From positions 5,759,501-5,823,500 of the forward strand of contig NZ_CP027773.1 in the NCBI RefSeq assembly GCF_003019815.1: a stretch of DNA of 64,000 bases, in the 5' to 3' direction. Each line of letters opens with the position of its first letter. Position 1 is the stretch's first letter. A model generated the notes under the pieces. It saw only the letters and a list, made by a program, of their open reading frames with translations, ran no database searches and had not been told where the DNA came from. This stretch comes from Variovorax sp. PMC12. Lineage in GTDB: Bacteria > Pseudomonadota > Gammaproteobacteria > Burkholderiales > Burkholderiaceae_C. Shown one piece after another: positions 9,527 to 16,976 of the stretch. A program made the translations under genes and the position numbers.

Positions 9527-10506
9527 TCGAAATCCTTTCCTCCGCCGCGCTCGCCACCGTGCAGGACCTGGGCCGCACCGGCAGCCTGCGCTGGGGCGTG
9601 GGCACTTCCGGCGCCATGGACAACCTGGCGCTGGCCGCCGGCAACCTGCTGCTGGGCAATGCGCTGGGCGCGGCAGCCGTCGAGGTGCCGGTGTTTCCGT
9701 TCAAGGTGCGTTTCGGCGAGGACTGCGCCTTCGCGCTCACCGGCGCCGACTGCGCCGCCAGGCTCGACGACCAGCCCCTGTTGCCCTGGTGGGTGCACCA
9801 GGCACGCGCCGGCCAGGTGCTGACGCTCGGCCTGCCGCAAGGCGGCGCGCAACGCGGCAGCCGCGCCATGCTGTGCGTGGCCGGCGGCATCGACGTGCCG
9901 GAGGTGCTGGGTTCGCGCAGCACCCAGCTGCGCGGCGCATTCGGCGGCCATGAAGGGCGCGCATTGCAGCGCGGCGACATGCTCCGCGCCGCCGGAGCCG
10001 GTACTGCCAGCCGCACCGGCTTCGGCCTCGTGCCGCCCGCGCTCGCGCTGCCATTGGCGCGCGACGGCGTGGCCGCCGTGCGCGTGCTGCCCGCAGCCGA
10101 ATACATGGCCTTCGAGCCCGCTTCGCGCGACGCCTTCTGGTCCGGCGAATGGAAGATCACGCCGCAGAGCGACCGCTACGGCTACAGGCTCGACGGCGAG
10201 CCGCTGCGCCCCATCGCCCCCATGGAGCTGCGCTCCCACGGCATCGTGCCCGGCGTCATCCAGGTGCCCCACAGCGGCCAGCCCATCATCCAGATGCGCG
10301 ACGCCCAACCCTCCGGCGGCTACCCCAAGTTCGGCACCGTGATCGAGGCCGACATGTGGCGTCTCGGCCAGGCACCCATCGGCAGCCGCATGCGCTTCAT
10401 CGAAACCACCTGGGACGAGGCGCTGGCCGCGCTCGACGAAGTGCGTGCGTGGCTCGACAAGGTGGCGCGTGTGGTGGCTCTTCATCGGGGGGCGGCTCGT
10501 GTCTGA
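9523..10506 (+). CDS. pxpC: 5-oxoprolinase subunit C / biotin-dependent carboxyltransferase family protein
   Basis: A 327-residue KipA/PxpC family protein. It begins MIEILSSAALATVQDLGRTGSLRWGVGTSGAMD, a family hallmark, and contains PQSDRYGYRLDG and PSGGYPKFGTVIEAD toward the C-terminus. It partners PxpB in ATP-dependent opening of 5-oxoproline or related lactams. The C-terminal 20 residues (VALHRGAARV) look less conserved and run up to a repeat-rich gap. In this locus pxpA does not follow directly; two inverted structured repeats and a degenerate carrier gene intervene. Confidence 0.9.
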   Translation: MIEILSSAALATVQDLGRTGSLRWGVGTSGAMDNLALAAGNLLLGNALGAAAVEVPVFPFKVRFGEDCAFALTGADCAARLDDQPLLPWWVHQARAGQVLTLGLPQGGAQRGSRAMLCVAGGIDVPEVLGSRSTQLRGAFGGHEGRALQRGDMLRAAGAGTASRTGFGLVPPALALPLARDGVAAVRVLPAAEYMAFEPASRDAFWSGEWKITPQSDRYGYRLDGEPLRPIAPMELRSHGIVPGVIQVPHSGQPIIQMRDAQPSGGYPKFGTVIEADMWRLGQAPIGSRMRFIETTWDEALAALDEVRAWLDKVARVVALHRGAARV

Positions 10507-10537
10507 GTCCTTTTCTTCGGGGCCCGATCACGCCGAC

Positions 10538-10607
10538 GGGGTACCTTGCTCCGCGAATGTCCCCCGCCCTTCGGGCTCCTCCTTTATTTCGCTGCGCAAG
10601 GCACCCC
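10538..10607 (+). repeat. Structured intergenic repeat, diverged copy (A')
   Basis: Begins 31 bp after the pxpC stop. It shares the unpaired cores TCCGCGAATGTCCCCC and TCCTCCTTTATTTCGCTGC with the 96-bp repeats at 10667, 16173 and 16851, but the stem bases differ in a pairing-preserving way. The outer stem is CTTGC/GCAAG instead of TCCCC/GGGGA, and the inner stem GCCC-TTC-GGGC instead of GGCC-TGC-GGCC. It is oriented opposite to the neighbouring copy at 10667. Confidence 0.85.
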
Positions 10608-10666
10608 ATCGTCGTGATCGTTGGACAGAGCGCCGGTTGATCGGCCGAGCACCAGCAGCGTGCCCA

Positions 10667-10762
10667 CTACACAGGGCGTCGGGTGCTCCCCGCAGCGAAA
10701 TAAAGGAGGAGGCCGCAGGCCGGGGGACATTCGCGGAGGGGAGTACCCGGCGGCTTGTGCAC
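10667..10762 (-). repeat. 96-bp imperfectly palindromic structured repeat (copy A)
   Basis: Full-length member of the family seen also at 16173-16268 and 16851-16946. The ends are inverted repeats (ACAGGGC...GTGCAC type), then CGGGTGCTCCCC/GGGGAGTACCCG arms, a GCGAA/TTCGC stem and a GGCC-GCA-GGCC apical hairpin. This strand carries AAATAAAGGAGGAGG, which contains a perfect Shine-Dalgarno core. The strand sign follows the orientation of copy B as plus. It lies between pxpC and the degenerate carrier gene. Confidence 0.9.
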
Positions 10763-10801
10763 CACCCCGAACAAGAGAACCAAAAAGCGAAAGCCTGAAA
10801 A

Positions 10802-11197
10802 ATGCAGGACACAGCACTGCGCTCCCCCCAGCTGGCCGCCTGGTTGGCCAACACTGACATCGGCCTGCTCGAACTGCGCACGCCAAACGGCACCTTGCGC
10901 CTTGGCCGGCAGGGCGACGAAATCATCGAACTGCCCGCTGAAGAAGCCGAGCCCGAACGGCTGCCGATCCGTGCCCCTTCGCTCGGCGTATTCCTGCAAA
11001 GCCATCCACTGGCTGCCGTACCGCTGGTCCGCATCGGCCAGCGTGTCGAAGCCGGCCAGACCATCGGCCTGCTGAAGATCGGCCCGCTGCTGCTGCCCGT
11101 CACCGCACCGCAAGCCGGCATCGTCGACGGCATCCTCGCGGCCGACGGCCTCGCAGTCGGCTATGGCGCCCAACTGTTCGACCTGCACCCCCTCTGA
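10802..11197 (+). CDS. Biotin/lipoyl-domain protein lacking the biotinylation lysine
   Basis: A 131-residue protein with the AccB layout: a helical N-terminus (LAAWLANTDIGLLELRTPNGTLRLGR), an acidic linker and a C-terminal beta-sandwich domain (RIGQRVEAGQTIGLLKIGPLLLPVTAPQAGIVDGIL). Aligned to the carrier at 7049, the EAMKM motif is replaced by KIGPL and the modified lysine position is a proline, Pro95. It therefore cannot be biotinylated in the normal way. It sits 21 bp before pxpA and downstream of the carboxylase and pxpBC genes, so a structural role in that complex is likely. Alternatives are a decayed duplicate or a scaffold mimicking the carrier. Confidence 0.8.
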   Translation: MQDTALRSPQLAAWLANTDIGLLELRTPNGTLRLGRQGDEIIELPAEEAEPERLPIRAPSLGVFLQSHPLAAVPLVRIGQRVEAGQTIGLLKIGPLLLPVTAPQAGIVDGILAADGLAVGYGAQLFDLHPL

Positions 11198-11218
11198 CGA
11201 TCGAGACAAGGATTCACG

Positions 11219-11983
11219 ATGGACATCGACCTGAACGCAGACGTCGGCGAAGGCTTCGGCCCCTGGCGCATGGGCGAGGACGAAGCCCTGCTCGAGATCG
11301 TCTCTTCCGCCAACATCGCCTGCGGCTTCCACGCGGGCGATCCCGTCATCATGGACCGCACCGTGCGCATGGCGCTGCAGCGCGGTGTCGACGTCGGCGC
11401 GCACGTGGGCTTTCCAGACCTCATGGGCTTCGGCCGCCGGCAGATGCAGATCGAGACCAGGGAACTGGTGGCGTACGTGCTCTACCAGCTCAGCGCGCTC
11501 GACGGCATGGCGCGCACGGCGGGCCACCGCATGACGCACATGAGCTTTCACGGCGCGCTCGGCAACATGGCCGCGGCCGACGCCGCGCTGGCCGAACCGC
11601 TGGTGCGCGCCGTGGCTGATTTCGATCCCTCGCTCACCGTCAGCACCTCCGCCAGCCGCGCCATCGAAGACGCGGCCGAACGCTGCGGCCTGCGCGTGCG
11701 CACCACCTTCCTGGCCGACCGCGCCTGCGGCGACGACGGCCTGCTCGTGCCGCGCAAGCTGCCCGGCGCGGTCATCCACGAGCGCGACGCGGTGCTGGCG
11801 CGCGTGCGGCAGCTGCTGGAAGAAGGCACCGTCACCAGCAGCAGCGGCAAGAAGATTCCCATGCGCGTGCATTCCATCCTGCTGCACGGCGACACGCCCG
11901 GTGCCGTCGACCTGGCCCGCGCCGTGCGTGGCGTGGTGGAGCAGGCGGGGCGCGTGGTGCCCATCTCCCGGCAAACCAGCTGA
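11219..11983 (+). CDS. pxpA: 5-oxoprolinase subunit A (LamB/YcsF family)
   Basis: A 254-residue LamB/YcsF family protein opening MDIDLNADVGEGFGPW, the near-invariant family start. Metal-site and substrate-loop stretches follow: ANIACGFHAGDP near residue 40, GAHVGFPDLMGFGRR near 62, and LLHGDTPGAV near 220. PxpA combines with PxpB and PxpC to hydrolyse 5-oxoproline to glutamate with ATP. The operon therefore probably feeds a cyclic amide into glutamate metabolism, in keeping with a nitrogen-responsive LysR regulator upstream. It ends about 60 bp before the next NAC-type promoter module. Confidence 0.92.
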   Translation: MDIDLNADVGEGFGPWRMGEDEALLEIVSSANIACGFHAGDPVIMDRTVRMALQRGVDVGAHVGFPDLMGFGRRQMQIETRELVAYVLYQLSALDGMARTAGHRMTHMSFHGALGNMAAADAALAEPLVRAVADFDPSLTVSTSASRAIEDAAERCGLRVRTTFLADRACGDDGLLVPRKLPGAVIHERDAVLARVRQLLEEGTVTSSSGKKIPMRVHSILLHGDTPGAVDLARAVRGVVEQAGRVVPISRQTS

Positions 11984-12041
11984 TGCACCGGGGCACGAAC
12001 ATGGTGCTAACCCTTAGTCATATGCACGGATCGCGGGCGAC

Positions 12042-12106
12042 ATAAGGGGGGCTTATCGCTCCACAGCCAATCCGTCTTGGCGCCGCCCGCGGGCGCTGGC
12101 TACAGT
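12042..12106 (+). promoter_or_regulatory. NAC-type operator and promoter module before the SDR/ABC transporter operon
   Basis: ATAAGGGGGGCTTAT at 12042-12056 fits ATA-N9-TAT. It is followed by CACAGCCAATCCGTCTT (from 12062), matching the module at 6951 at 16 of 17 positions. TTGGCG (12077-12082) and TACAGT (12101-12106) form a candidate promoter with 18-bp spacing, about 44 bp upstream of the SDR start codon. Confidence 0.6.
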
Positions 12107-12149
12107 GAATTCCAAGGCAGCCATCTGCCACTCAACGAAAGAACCCGAC

Positions 12150-12902
12150 ATGCCTTTTTCCGACTACAAGACCGCGCTGGTGACGGGAGCCTCATCTGGC
12201 ATCGGCGCCGCCGTCGTCGAGCGCCTCAGCAAGGAAGGCCTGAAGGTCCATGCGCTGGCGCGCAGCGCCGACAAGCTGGCCGACCTGGCCGCGCGCACCG
12301 GCTGCATTCCGCACGCCATCGACGTGAGCGACCTCGCCGGCATCACCCGGCTCGCGAAGGAAGTGGAATTCGACGTGCTGGTCAACAACGCCGGCGTGGA
12401 CCGTCCCGGTTCCATTCTCAAGGCCGACGCCGAAGGCATCGACCTGCTGGTGGACGTGAACCTGCGCGCCGTGCTGCACCTGTGCCGGCTCGTGGTGCCC
12501 GGCATGGCGGCGCGCGACCGCGGCCATGTGGTCAACATCAGCTCCATTGCGGCGGCCTACAACTTCGGCGGCAACAGCACCTACCACGCGACCAAGGCCG
12601 CGGTGAGCATGCTGTCGCGCCAGCTGCGCATCGACTGCTTCGGCAAGCGCGTGCGCGTCACCGAAATCTGCCCGGGGCGCGTGGCCACCGACATCTTCGC
12701 GCACGTGCACGGCGACTCCGAAGACACCTACAAGCGCTTCGTCGAGGGCTTCGAACTGCCGCAGGCCGAAGACATCGCCAATGCCATCGCCTTTGCGATT
12801 GCCGCGCCCATCGCGGTGAACGTGGGCCACATGGAAATCACGCCCACGCTGCAGGTGCCGGGCGGCCTGTCGACCACGCGGCCGGAAACCCCGCGCGACT
12901 GA
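12150..12902 (+). CDS. SDR-family NAD(P)-dependent oxidoreductase
   Basis: A 250-residue classical SDR: nucleotide loop TGASSGIG at residues 12-19, NNAGV at 79-83, catalytic serines at 131-132, Tyr145 and Lys149 (YHATK), then CPGRVATD after the active site. The start MPFSDYKTA at 12150 is chosen because an upstream in-frame ATG at 12105 adds a leader without homology and overlaps the predicted promoter. It is the first gene of an operon with a polar amino-acid ABC transporter. It probably oxidises or reduces the imported compound or a product of it; substrate unknown. Confidence 0.88.
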   Translation: MPFSDYKTALVTGASSGIGAAVVERLSKEGLKVHALARSADKLADLAARTGCIPHAIDVSDLAGITRLAKEVEFDVLVNNAGVDRPGSILKADAEGIDLLVDVNLRAVLHLCRLVVPGMAARDRGHVVNISSIAAAYNFGGNSTYHATKAAVSMLSRQLRIDCFGKRVRVTEICPGRVATDIFAHVHGDSEDTYKRFVEGFELPQAEDIANAIAFAIAAPIAVNVGHMEITPTLQVPGGLSTTRPETPRD

Positions 12903-12942
12903 GCCGCCGGCCGATGCACGCCACGCAACAAGGGAACAGCGC

Positions 12943-13644
12943 ATGAAGGACTTCGACCTGCTGGCGATCCTGCTGAAGCCGGAGTTCGGCGCCATGCTGC
13001 TGCACGGCCTGCTGGAGACGCTGAAGATCGCGGCCGGCTCCTGGCTGCTGGCCATGGCCATGGCCGTGGTGCTGCTGGTGGTGAGGCTCACGCCCAGCCG
13101 CATCGCCGAGCGCGTGGTGGCCGGCTACGTCTCCTACCACCGCAACGTGCCCACGCTGGTGCAGCTCATGTTCTGGTACTTCGGTATCTTCAGCCTGCTG
13201 CCCGATGCGCTGCAGGGCTGGCTGTCGGTCAACAACGCCGAGAGGTGGCTGTCCATCGTCGCGCTCGGGCTGTGCCAGGCCGCCTACTTCAGCGAGGACA
13301 TGCGCTCGGGCCTGCGCGCCATTCCGGCCGGACAGGCCGAGGCCGCGCGTGCGCTGGGCCACGGCTACATCGGCTCCATGCGCTTCGTGATGCTGCCGCA
13401 GGCCATCCGCAACGCGGTGCCGGCGCTGGTGAACCACAGCGTGTCGCTCTTCAAGAACAGCAGCCTGGCCATGGCCATCGGCGTGGCCGAACTCACGCAC
13501 GCGGTGAAGGAAATCGAGAGCCAGAGCTTTCGCACCTTCGAGGCCTACAGCGTGGCCACCGTGCTGTACCTGGTGTGCTCGCTGCTCATCATGGCCGTGG
13601 GCGGCTGGCTGTCGCGGCGCTACCGCATCGTCGGTGCAAGGTAA
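12943..13644 (+). CDS. Polar amino-acid ABC transporter permease (HisMQ family)
   Basis: A 233-residue inner-membrane permease with several hydrophobic segments. The EAA loop that docks to the ATPase is RAIPAGQAEAARALGHGYIGSMRFVMLPQAIRNAVPALVN at residues 124-163. It pairs with the next gene as a heterodimeric channel, the usual arrangement for polar amino-acid importers. A GGGAACAGCGC stretch precedes its ATG and it lies 40 bp after the SDR gene. The single substrate-binding protein at the end of the operon would serve both permeases. Confidence 0.93.
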   Translation: MKDFDLLAILLKPEFGAMLLHGLLETLKIAAGSWLLAMAMAVVLLVVRLTPSRIAERVVAGYVSYHRNVPTLVQLMFWYFGIFSLLPDALQGWLSVNNAERWLSIVALGLCQAAYFSEDMRSGLRAIPAGQAEAARALGHGYIGSMRFVMLPQAIRNAVPALVNHSVSLFKNSSLAMAIGVAELTHAVKEIESQSFRTFEAYSVATVLYLVCSLLIMAVGGWLSRRYRIVGAR

Positions 13645-13656
13645 GCGAGGCAAGCG

Positions 13657-14415
13657 ATGTACAGCGTCTACGAAATCCTTCGCGACAACTGGCTGCTGCT
13701 GCTGGTGGGCCAGTACCCCAGCGGCCCGCTCGGCGGCATCGTCGCCACCCTGATTCTTTCGGTGCTGGGCATCGTGCTGGCCTTTCCGCTGTCGGTGCTG
13801 CTGGCGTTGGCGCGGCTGTCGCCCTGGCGGCTGCTGCGCTGGCCCGCCACCGTGCTGGTGTACGTGGTGCGCGGCGTGCCGCTGCTCATGGTGATCCTGT
13901 GGGTGTACTTTCTGGTGCCGATCCTCATCGGGCGCGAGGTGTCGGGCTTCACCACCATGCTGTGCACGCTGGTGATCTACGAGGGCGCCTACCTGTCGGA
14001 GGTGGTGCGCGCCGGCATCCTCTCGCTGCCCAAGGGGCAGAGCGAGGCGGCGCGCGCGCTCGGCCACAGCCACCTGGGCACCATGTGGTTCGTGATCCTG
14101 CCGCAGGCGCTCTACAACATGCTGCCCAGCATGCTGAGCCAGTTCATCTCCACCATCAAGGAGACCACGCTGGGCTACGTGATCAACGTGCAGGAACTCA
14201 CCTTCGCGGCCAACCAGATCAACAACCAGCTGCTGACCAAGCCGTTCCAGGTGTTCTTCATCCTGGCGCTGACGTATTACGTGGTGTGCTTCAGCCTCAC
14301 GCAACTGGCGCAATGGCTGGAGCGGCGCATCGCGCACAAGCGGCTCGGCGCCGTGCCTGTGAAGACCGCCGAAGGCGAGGTGCCGCTTCCGGCCCCCGTG
14401 GCGACGCAACCATGA
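13657..14415 (+). CDS. Polar amino-acid ABC transporter permease (HisMQ family)
   Basis: A 252-residue permease with hydrophobic segments beginning at about residue 24 and an EAA loop SLPKGQSEAARALGHSHLGTMWFVILPQALYNMLPSML near 124-162. It begins 12 bp after the first permease. Its stop overlaps the ATG of the ATPase gene (ATGA), so subunit production is coupled. The C-terminal tail is rich in Pro/Ala/Val and hydrophilic, probably cytoplasmic. It forms the transmembrane channel with the preceding permease. Confidence 0.93.
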   Translation: MYSVYEILRDNWLLLLVGQYPSGPLGGIVATLILSVLGIVLAFPLSVLLALARLSPWRLLRWPATVLVYVVRGVPLLMVILWVYFLVPILIGREVSGFTTMLCTLVIYEGAYLSEVVRAGILSLPKGQSEAARALGHSHLGTMWFVILPQALYNMLPSMLSQFISTIKETTLGYVINVQELTFAANQINNQLLTKPFQVFFILALTYYVVCFSLTQLAQWLERRIAHKRLGAVPVKTAEGEVPLPAPVATQP

Positions 14416-15203
14416 CCGCGCCCGTTTCACACCCCGCAGGGCGGCCCGCGGCCGCCAAGGACGACACCATGATCCTGTTCTCCGAAATCAACAAGTGGTA
14501 CGGCGACTACCAGGCGCTGGCCGACATCAATGCCGAGGTGAAGAAGGGCGAGGTCGTGGTGGTCTGCGGACCGTCCGGTTCCGGCAAGTCCACGCTGATC
14601 CGCACGGTGAACCGGCTGGAAGAAGTGAAGTCGGGGCAGTTGCTGTTCGACGGCCAGGACATCCACGCGGCCATGCGCAGCGCGGCGCTGAACAGGCTGC
14701 GCAGCCGCATCGGCTTCGTGTTCCAGAGCTTCAACCTGTTCCCGCACCTGTCGGTGCTCGAGAACATCATGCTCTCGCCGATGCGGGTGCTCGGCGTGAA
14801 GCGTGCCGATGCGAAGACCAAGGCCGGGCAGCTGCTGGAGCGCGTCGGGCTGTCGAGCAAGGCGGGCGCTTACCCGGCGCAGCTGTCTGGCGGCCAGCAG
14901 CAGCGCGTGGCCATTGCCCGCGCGCTGGCGATGGAGCCGCCGGCCATGCTGTTCGACGAGCCCACCAGCGCGCTCGACCCCGAGATGGTCGGCGAGGTGC
15001 TGTCGGTGATGCGCGGGCTTGCCAATGACGGCATGACCATGATGTGCGTCACCCACGAGATGAATTTCGCCCGCGAGGTGGCCGACCGCATCTGGTTCAT
15101 GGACGCGGGCCGCATCCTGGAGAAGGCCGACCCCGAGACCTTCTTTCGCAGTCCGCAGCATCCGCGCGCGCAGCGCTTCCTGTCGGATTTGCGCGCGCAC
15201 TGA
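14412..15203 (+). CDS. Amino-acid ABC transporter ATP-binding protein (GlnQ/HisP family)
   Basis: A 263-residue ATPase with Walker A GPSGSGKST near residue 55, Q-loop FVFQSFNLFPHL near 100, ABC signature LSGGQQQRV near 159, Walker B MLFDEPTSALDPEM near 182 and the switch histidine in CVTHEM near 217. The ATG at 14412 overlaps the permease stop. A second start at 14469 (MILFSEINKWYG) matches the usual family N-terminus, so about 19 residues may be extra. It energises uptake through the two permeases. Confidence 0.94.
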   Translation: MTAPVSHPAGRPAAAKDDTMILFSEINKWYGDYQALADINAEVKKGEVVVVCGPSGSGKSTLIRTVNRLEEVKSGQLLFDGQDIHAAMRSAALNRLRSRIGFVFQSFNLFPHLSVLENIMLSPMRVLGVKRADAKTKAGQLLERVGLSSKAGAYPAQLSGGQQQRVAIARALAMEPPAMLFDEPTSALDPEMVGEVLSVMRGLANDGMTMMCVTHEMNFAREVADRIWFMDAGRILEKADPETFFRSPQHPRAQRFLSDLRAH

Positions 15204-15250
15204 GTCCAGCACCCGTCGTTCCCTTTTTCGCAATCTCCCAGGAGCCCACC

Positions 15251-16093
15251 ATGTCGAACAAGACCGTCTTCCGCCTCGCCGTTCTCGGCACCTGTCTCAG
15301 CGCGGCCTCGCTGCTCGCGCACGCCGACCAGTGGAGCGACATCAGCCAGCGCAAGGAGCTCAAGTGCGGCACCTTCGCAGACGTGCCCCCGTTCGCGGCA
15401 CCGGACCCCAAGACGCGCGAGATGGTGGGCCACGACGTCGACCTGTGCAATGCCCTGGCCAAGGAACTGGGCCTCACCGCCAAGGTCACGCCGCTGTCGG
15501 TGGAAGCGCGCGTGCCCGAAGTCAAGCTCGGCCGCGTCGACGTGACCATTGCCAACCTGGCCTACACCAAGAGCCGCGGCGAGCAGATCCAGTTCAGCGA
15601 CCCCTACTACGTGGCCAAGGAGATGCTGGCCGTGAAGGCCACCGACCCCGGCACGACCAAGGCCGACTTCAAGGGCAAGCGCCTGAGCTCGACCAAGGGC
15701 TCCACTTCGGAGATGTCGATCAAGATGAACGGCTCCGACCCGGTCACCTTCCAGGACACGGGCTCTGCCTTCATGGCGGTGCAGCAGAACAAGTCGGTCG
15801 GCATGGTGGCCAACACCATGACCATCACCAAGCTGGTCAACCAGTCGAAGACCGAGGGCGTGGCGCTGAAGATGATCAAGGACCCGATGGTTTTGCAGCC
15901 CATCGGCATCGGCATGAAGAAGGACGAGCCGGTGCTGCTGGCCAAGGTGAATGGCGCGCTCTATGCGCTGGAGAAGTCGGGCGAGCTCGACCGCATCTGG
16001 GCCAAGTGGCTCGGGCCGAACATCGAATACAAGATGGTGCGCGAAGAAAAGGTCACGCCGCTTGCTGACCTGAAGTTCGAACTGCTGCCTTGA
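15251..16093 (+). CDS. Amino-acid ABC transporter substrate-binding protein (family 3)
   Basis: A 280-residue periplasmic binding protein with a signal peptide (MSNKTVFRLAVLGTCLSAASLLAHA, cleavage after about residue 25). The family-3 fold follows, including ELKCGTFADVPPFAAPDPKTREMVGHDVDLC and the typical ANLAYTKSRGEQIQFSDPYY stretch. GGAGCC precedes the ATG. It is the last gene of the SDR-permease-permease-ATPase operon and sets the specificity of the importer. The ligand is probably a polar amino acid or a derivative such as a lactam-related compound, but this is not readable from sequence. Confidence 0.93.
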   Translation: MSNKTVFRLAVLGTCLSAASLLAHADQWSDISQRKELKCGTFADVPPFAAPDPKTREMVGHDVDLCNALAKELGLTAKVTPLSVEARVPEVKLGRVDVTIANLAYTKSRGEQIQFSDPYYVAKEMLAVKATDPGTTKADFKGKRLSSTKGSTSEMSIKMNGSDPVTFQDTGSAFMAVQQNKSVGMVANTMTITKLVNQSKTEGVALKMIKDPMVLQPIGIGMKKDEPVLLAKVNGALYALEKSGELDRIWAKWLGPNIEYKMVREEKVTPLADLKFELLP

Positions 16094-16172
16094 TCTTTTG
16101 AGGGGTCGTGTTGTTCTGGGCGCGGTCGTTTGGCTTGGCTGTTGATCGGCCGGCGCGAGAGGGGCGGCCGGT

Positions 16173-16268
16173 GTGCACAGGGCACCGGGTACTCCCCTCC
16201 GCGAATGTCCCCCGGCCTGCGGCCTCCTCCTTTATTTCGCTGCGGGGAGCACCCGGCGCCCTGTGCAC
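16173..16268 (+). repeat. 96-bp imperfectly palindromic structured repeat (copy B)
   Basis: Bounded by GTGCACAGGGC and GCCCTGTGCAC inverted ends, with the same arms, GCGAA/TTCGC stem and GGCC-TGC-GGCC apex as copies A and C. It lies 79 bp after the substrate-binding-protein stop and overlaps the last 12 codons of the small minus-strand gene at 16232. It is in inverted orientation to copy C, so the two bracket 16269-16850. Confidence 0.92.
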
Positions 16269-16555
16269 GATGACTGCGGCTGTGGGGTTCGCGAGGCGGT
16301 TGGCGCCCCGCGTCGCGTTTTCTCGCTCAGCTGGAACAGCTCTCCAGCCTTGCGGGAAAGGTCAGCCGCAAGCCATAGCAGGTTGTCCAACCGCCCAGGC
16401 CCATCTCCGCTGCACCAGTCGATGTCTTCGCCGTGGCACACCCACAGGAGAGCTTCGAGTTGAGAGAGGGTGTTTTCAAGAAGATCCGCCGGGTCTTGGG
16501 CGCTGTCTTCGGAAGCTACCGGCGTAGTTGGCCGGGCTATAGTCTTGGTAGCCAT
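16232..16555 (-). CDS. Small hypothetical protein between two structured repeats
   Basis: A 107-residue protein with no family I can name. It starts MATKTIARPTTPVASED after an AGGA ribosome-binding stretch. A helical central region (DPADLLENTLSQLEALLWVCHGEDIDW, then GRLDNLLWLAADLSRKAGELFQLSE) looks like a genuine small acidic protein. The last 11 residues (CTGRRVLPAAK) and the stop codon come from structured repeat copy B, so the original C-terminus may have been lost or replaced. It is alone on its strand between the ABC-transporter operon and repeat copy C, with lower GC than its neighbours. Confidence 0.6.
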   Translation of the reverse strand: MATKTIARPTTPVASEDSAQDPADLLENTLSQLEALLWVCHGEDIDWCSGDGPGRLDNLLWLAADLSRKAGELFQLSEKTRRGAPTASRTPQPQSSCTGRRVLPAAK

Positions 16556-16976
16556 TTTTGTGCGGTTCCTGATAGGTTGTTGCACGGACTTGGTTAGACG
16601 GTCGGGGTGCTCGAACACCCCGGCCGTCGCCTTTGATACCTCGCATCTGCATCGCTGCTTTCGCACCGACGACCTGCCGCGAGGCAAGCAGCCTTCAAAC
16701 ATCTGGGTGGTGGGTGTGTTGCTTCCCTTGTGGGGCATGGAGTGACAGGGGCATTCACTCTAGAGAAGAACTCCGCGAATCAGCCGACACGCGCGGCACG
16801 AAGTCCCCCAGAGCGCCAACAAATCGACCAAAACAGCGACGGCGCTCGTTGTGCACAGGGCGTCGGGTGCTCCCCGCAGCGAAATAAAGGAGGAGGCCGC
16901 AGGCCGGGGGACATTCGCGGAGGGGAGTACCCGGCGGCCTGTGCACGTGCCCTGAACAAGACCCTGAACAAGACCC
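16556..16976. other. 421-bp intergenic region with repeat copy C and a short direct repeat
   Basis: Upstream of the small gene at 16232 and downstream of the lptD-like gene. It holds structured repeat copy C at 16851-16946 and a 12-bp direct repeat (CCCTGAACAAGA twice, 16950-16973) just before the lptD-like stop. The remainder is moderately lower in GC; I see no convincing gene in it. Several open frames here end in the sequence GRRVLPAAK only because they read into the repeat. Confidence 0.6.
16851..16946 (-). repeat. 96-bp imperfectly palindromic structured repeat (copy C)
   Basis: Nearly identical to the reverse complement of copy B, differing at only a few positions near the ends. It carries the same GTGCAC termini, arms and apical GGCC hairpin. 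It ends 31 bp from the lptD-like stop codon, so like A, A' and B it is placed at the 3' end of a gene. Confidence 0.92.

Noticed and set aside
16633..16887. Small ORFs ending in GRRVLPAAK
   Set aside because: Their ends arise from reading into the 96-bp repeat; no ribosome-binding site or family resemblance supports them apart from the gene at 16232.
10538..16946. CRISPR-like repeat arrangement
   Set aside because: Copies are kilobases apart with no regular spacers and no cas genes; they are palindromic, structured elements.
16173..16946. An insertion sequence bounded by inverted repeats B and C
   Set aside because: The 582 bp between the two repeats holds a small non-transposase gene, and no transposase motif is present. 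B and C are members of a dispersed family also found at 10.6 kb.
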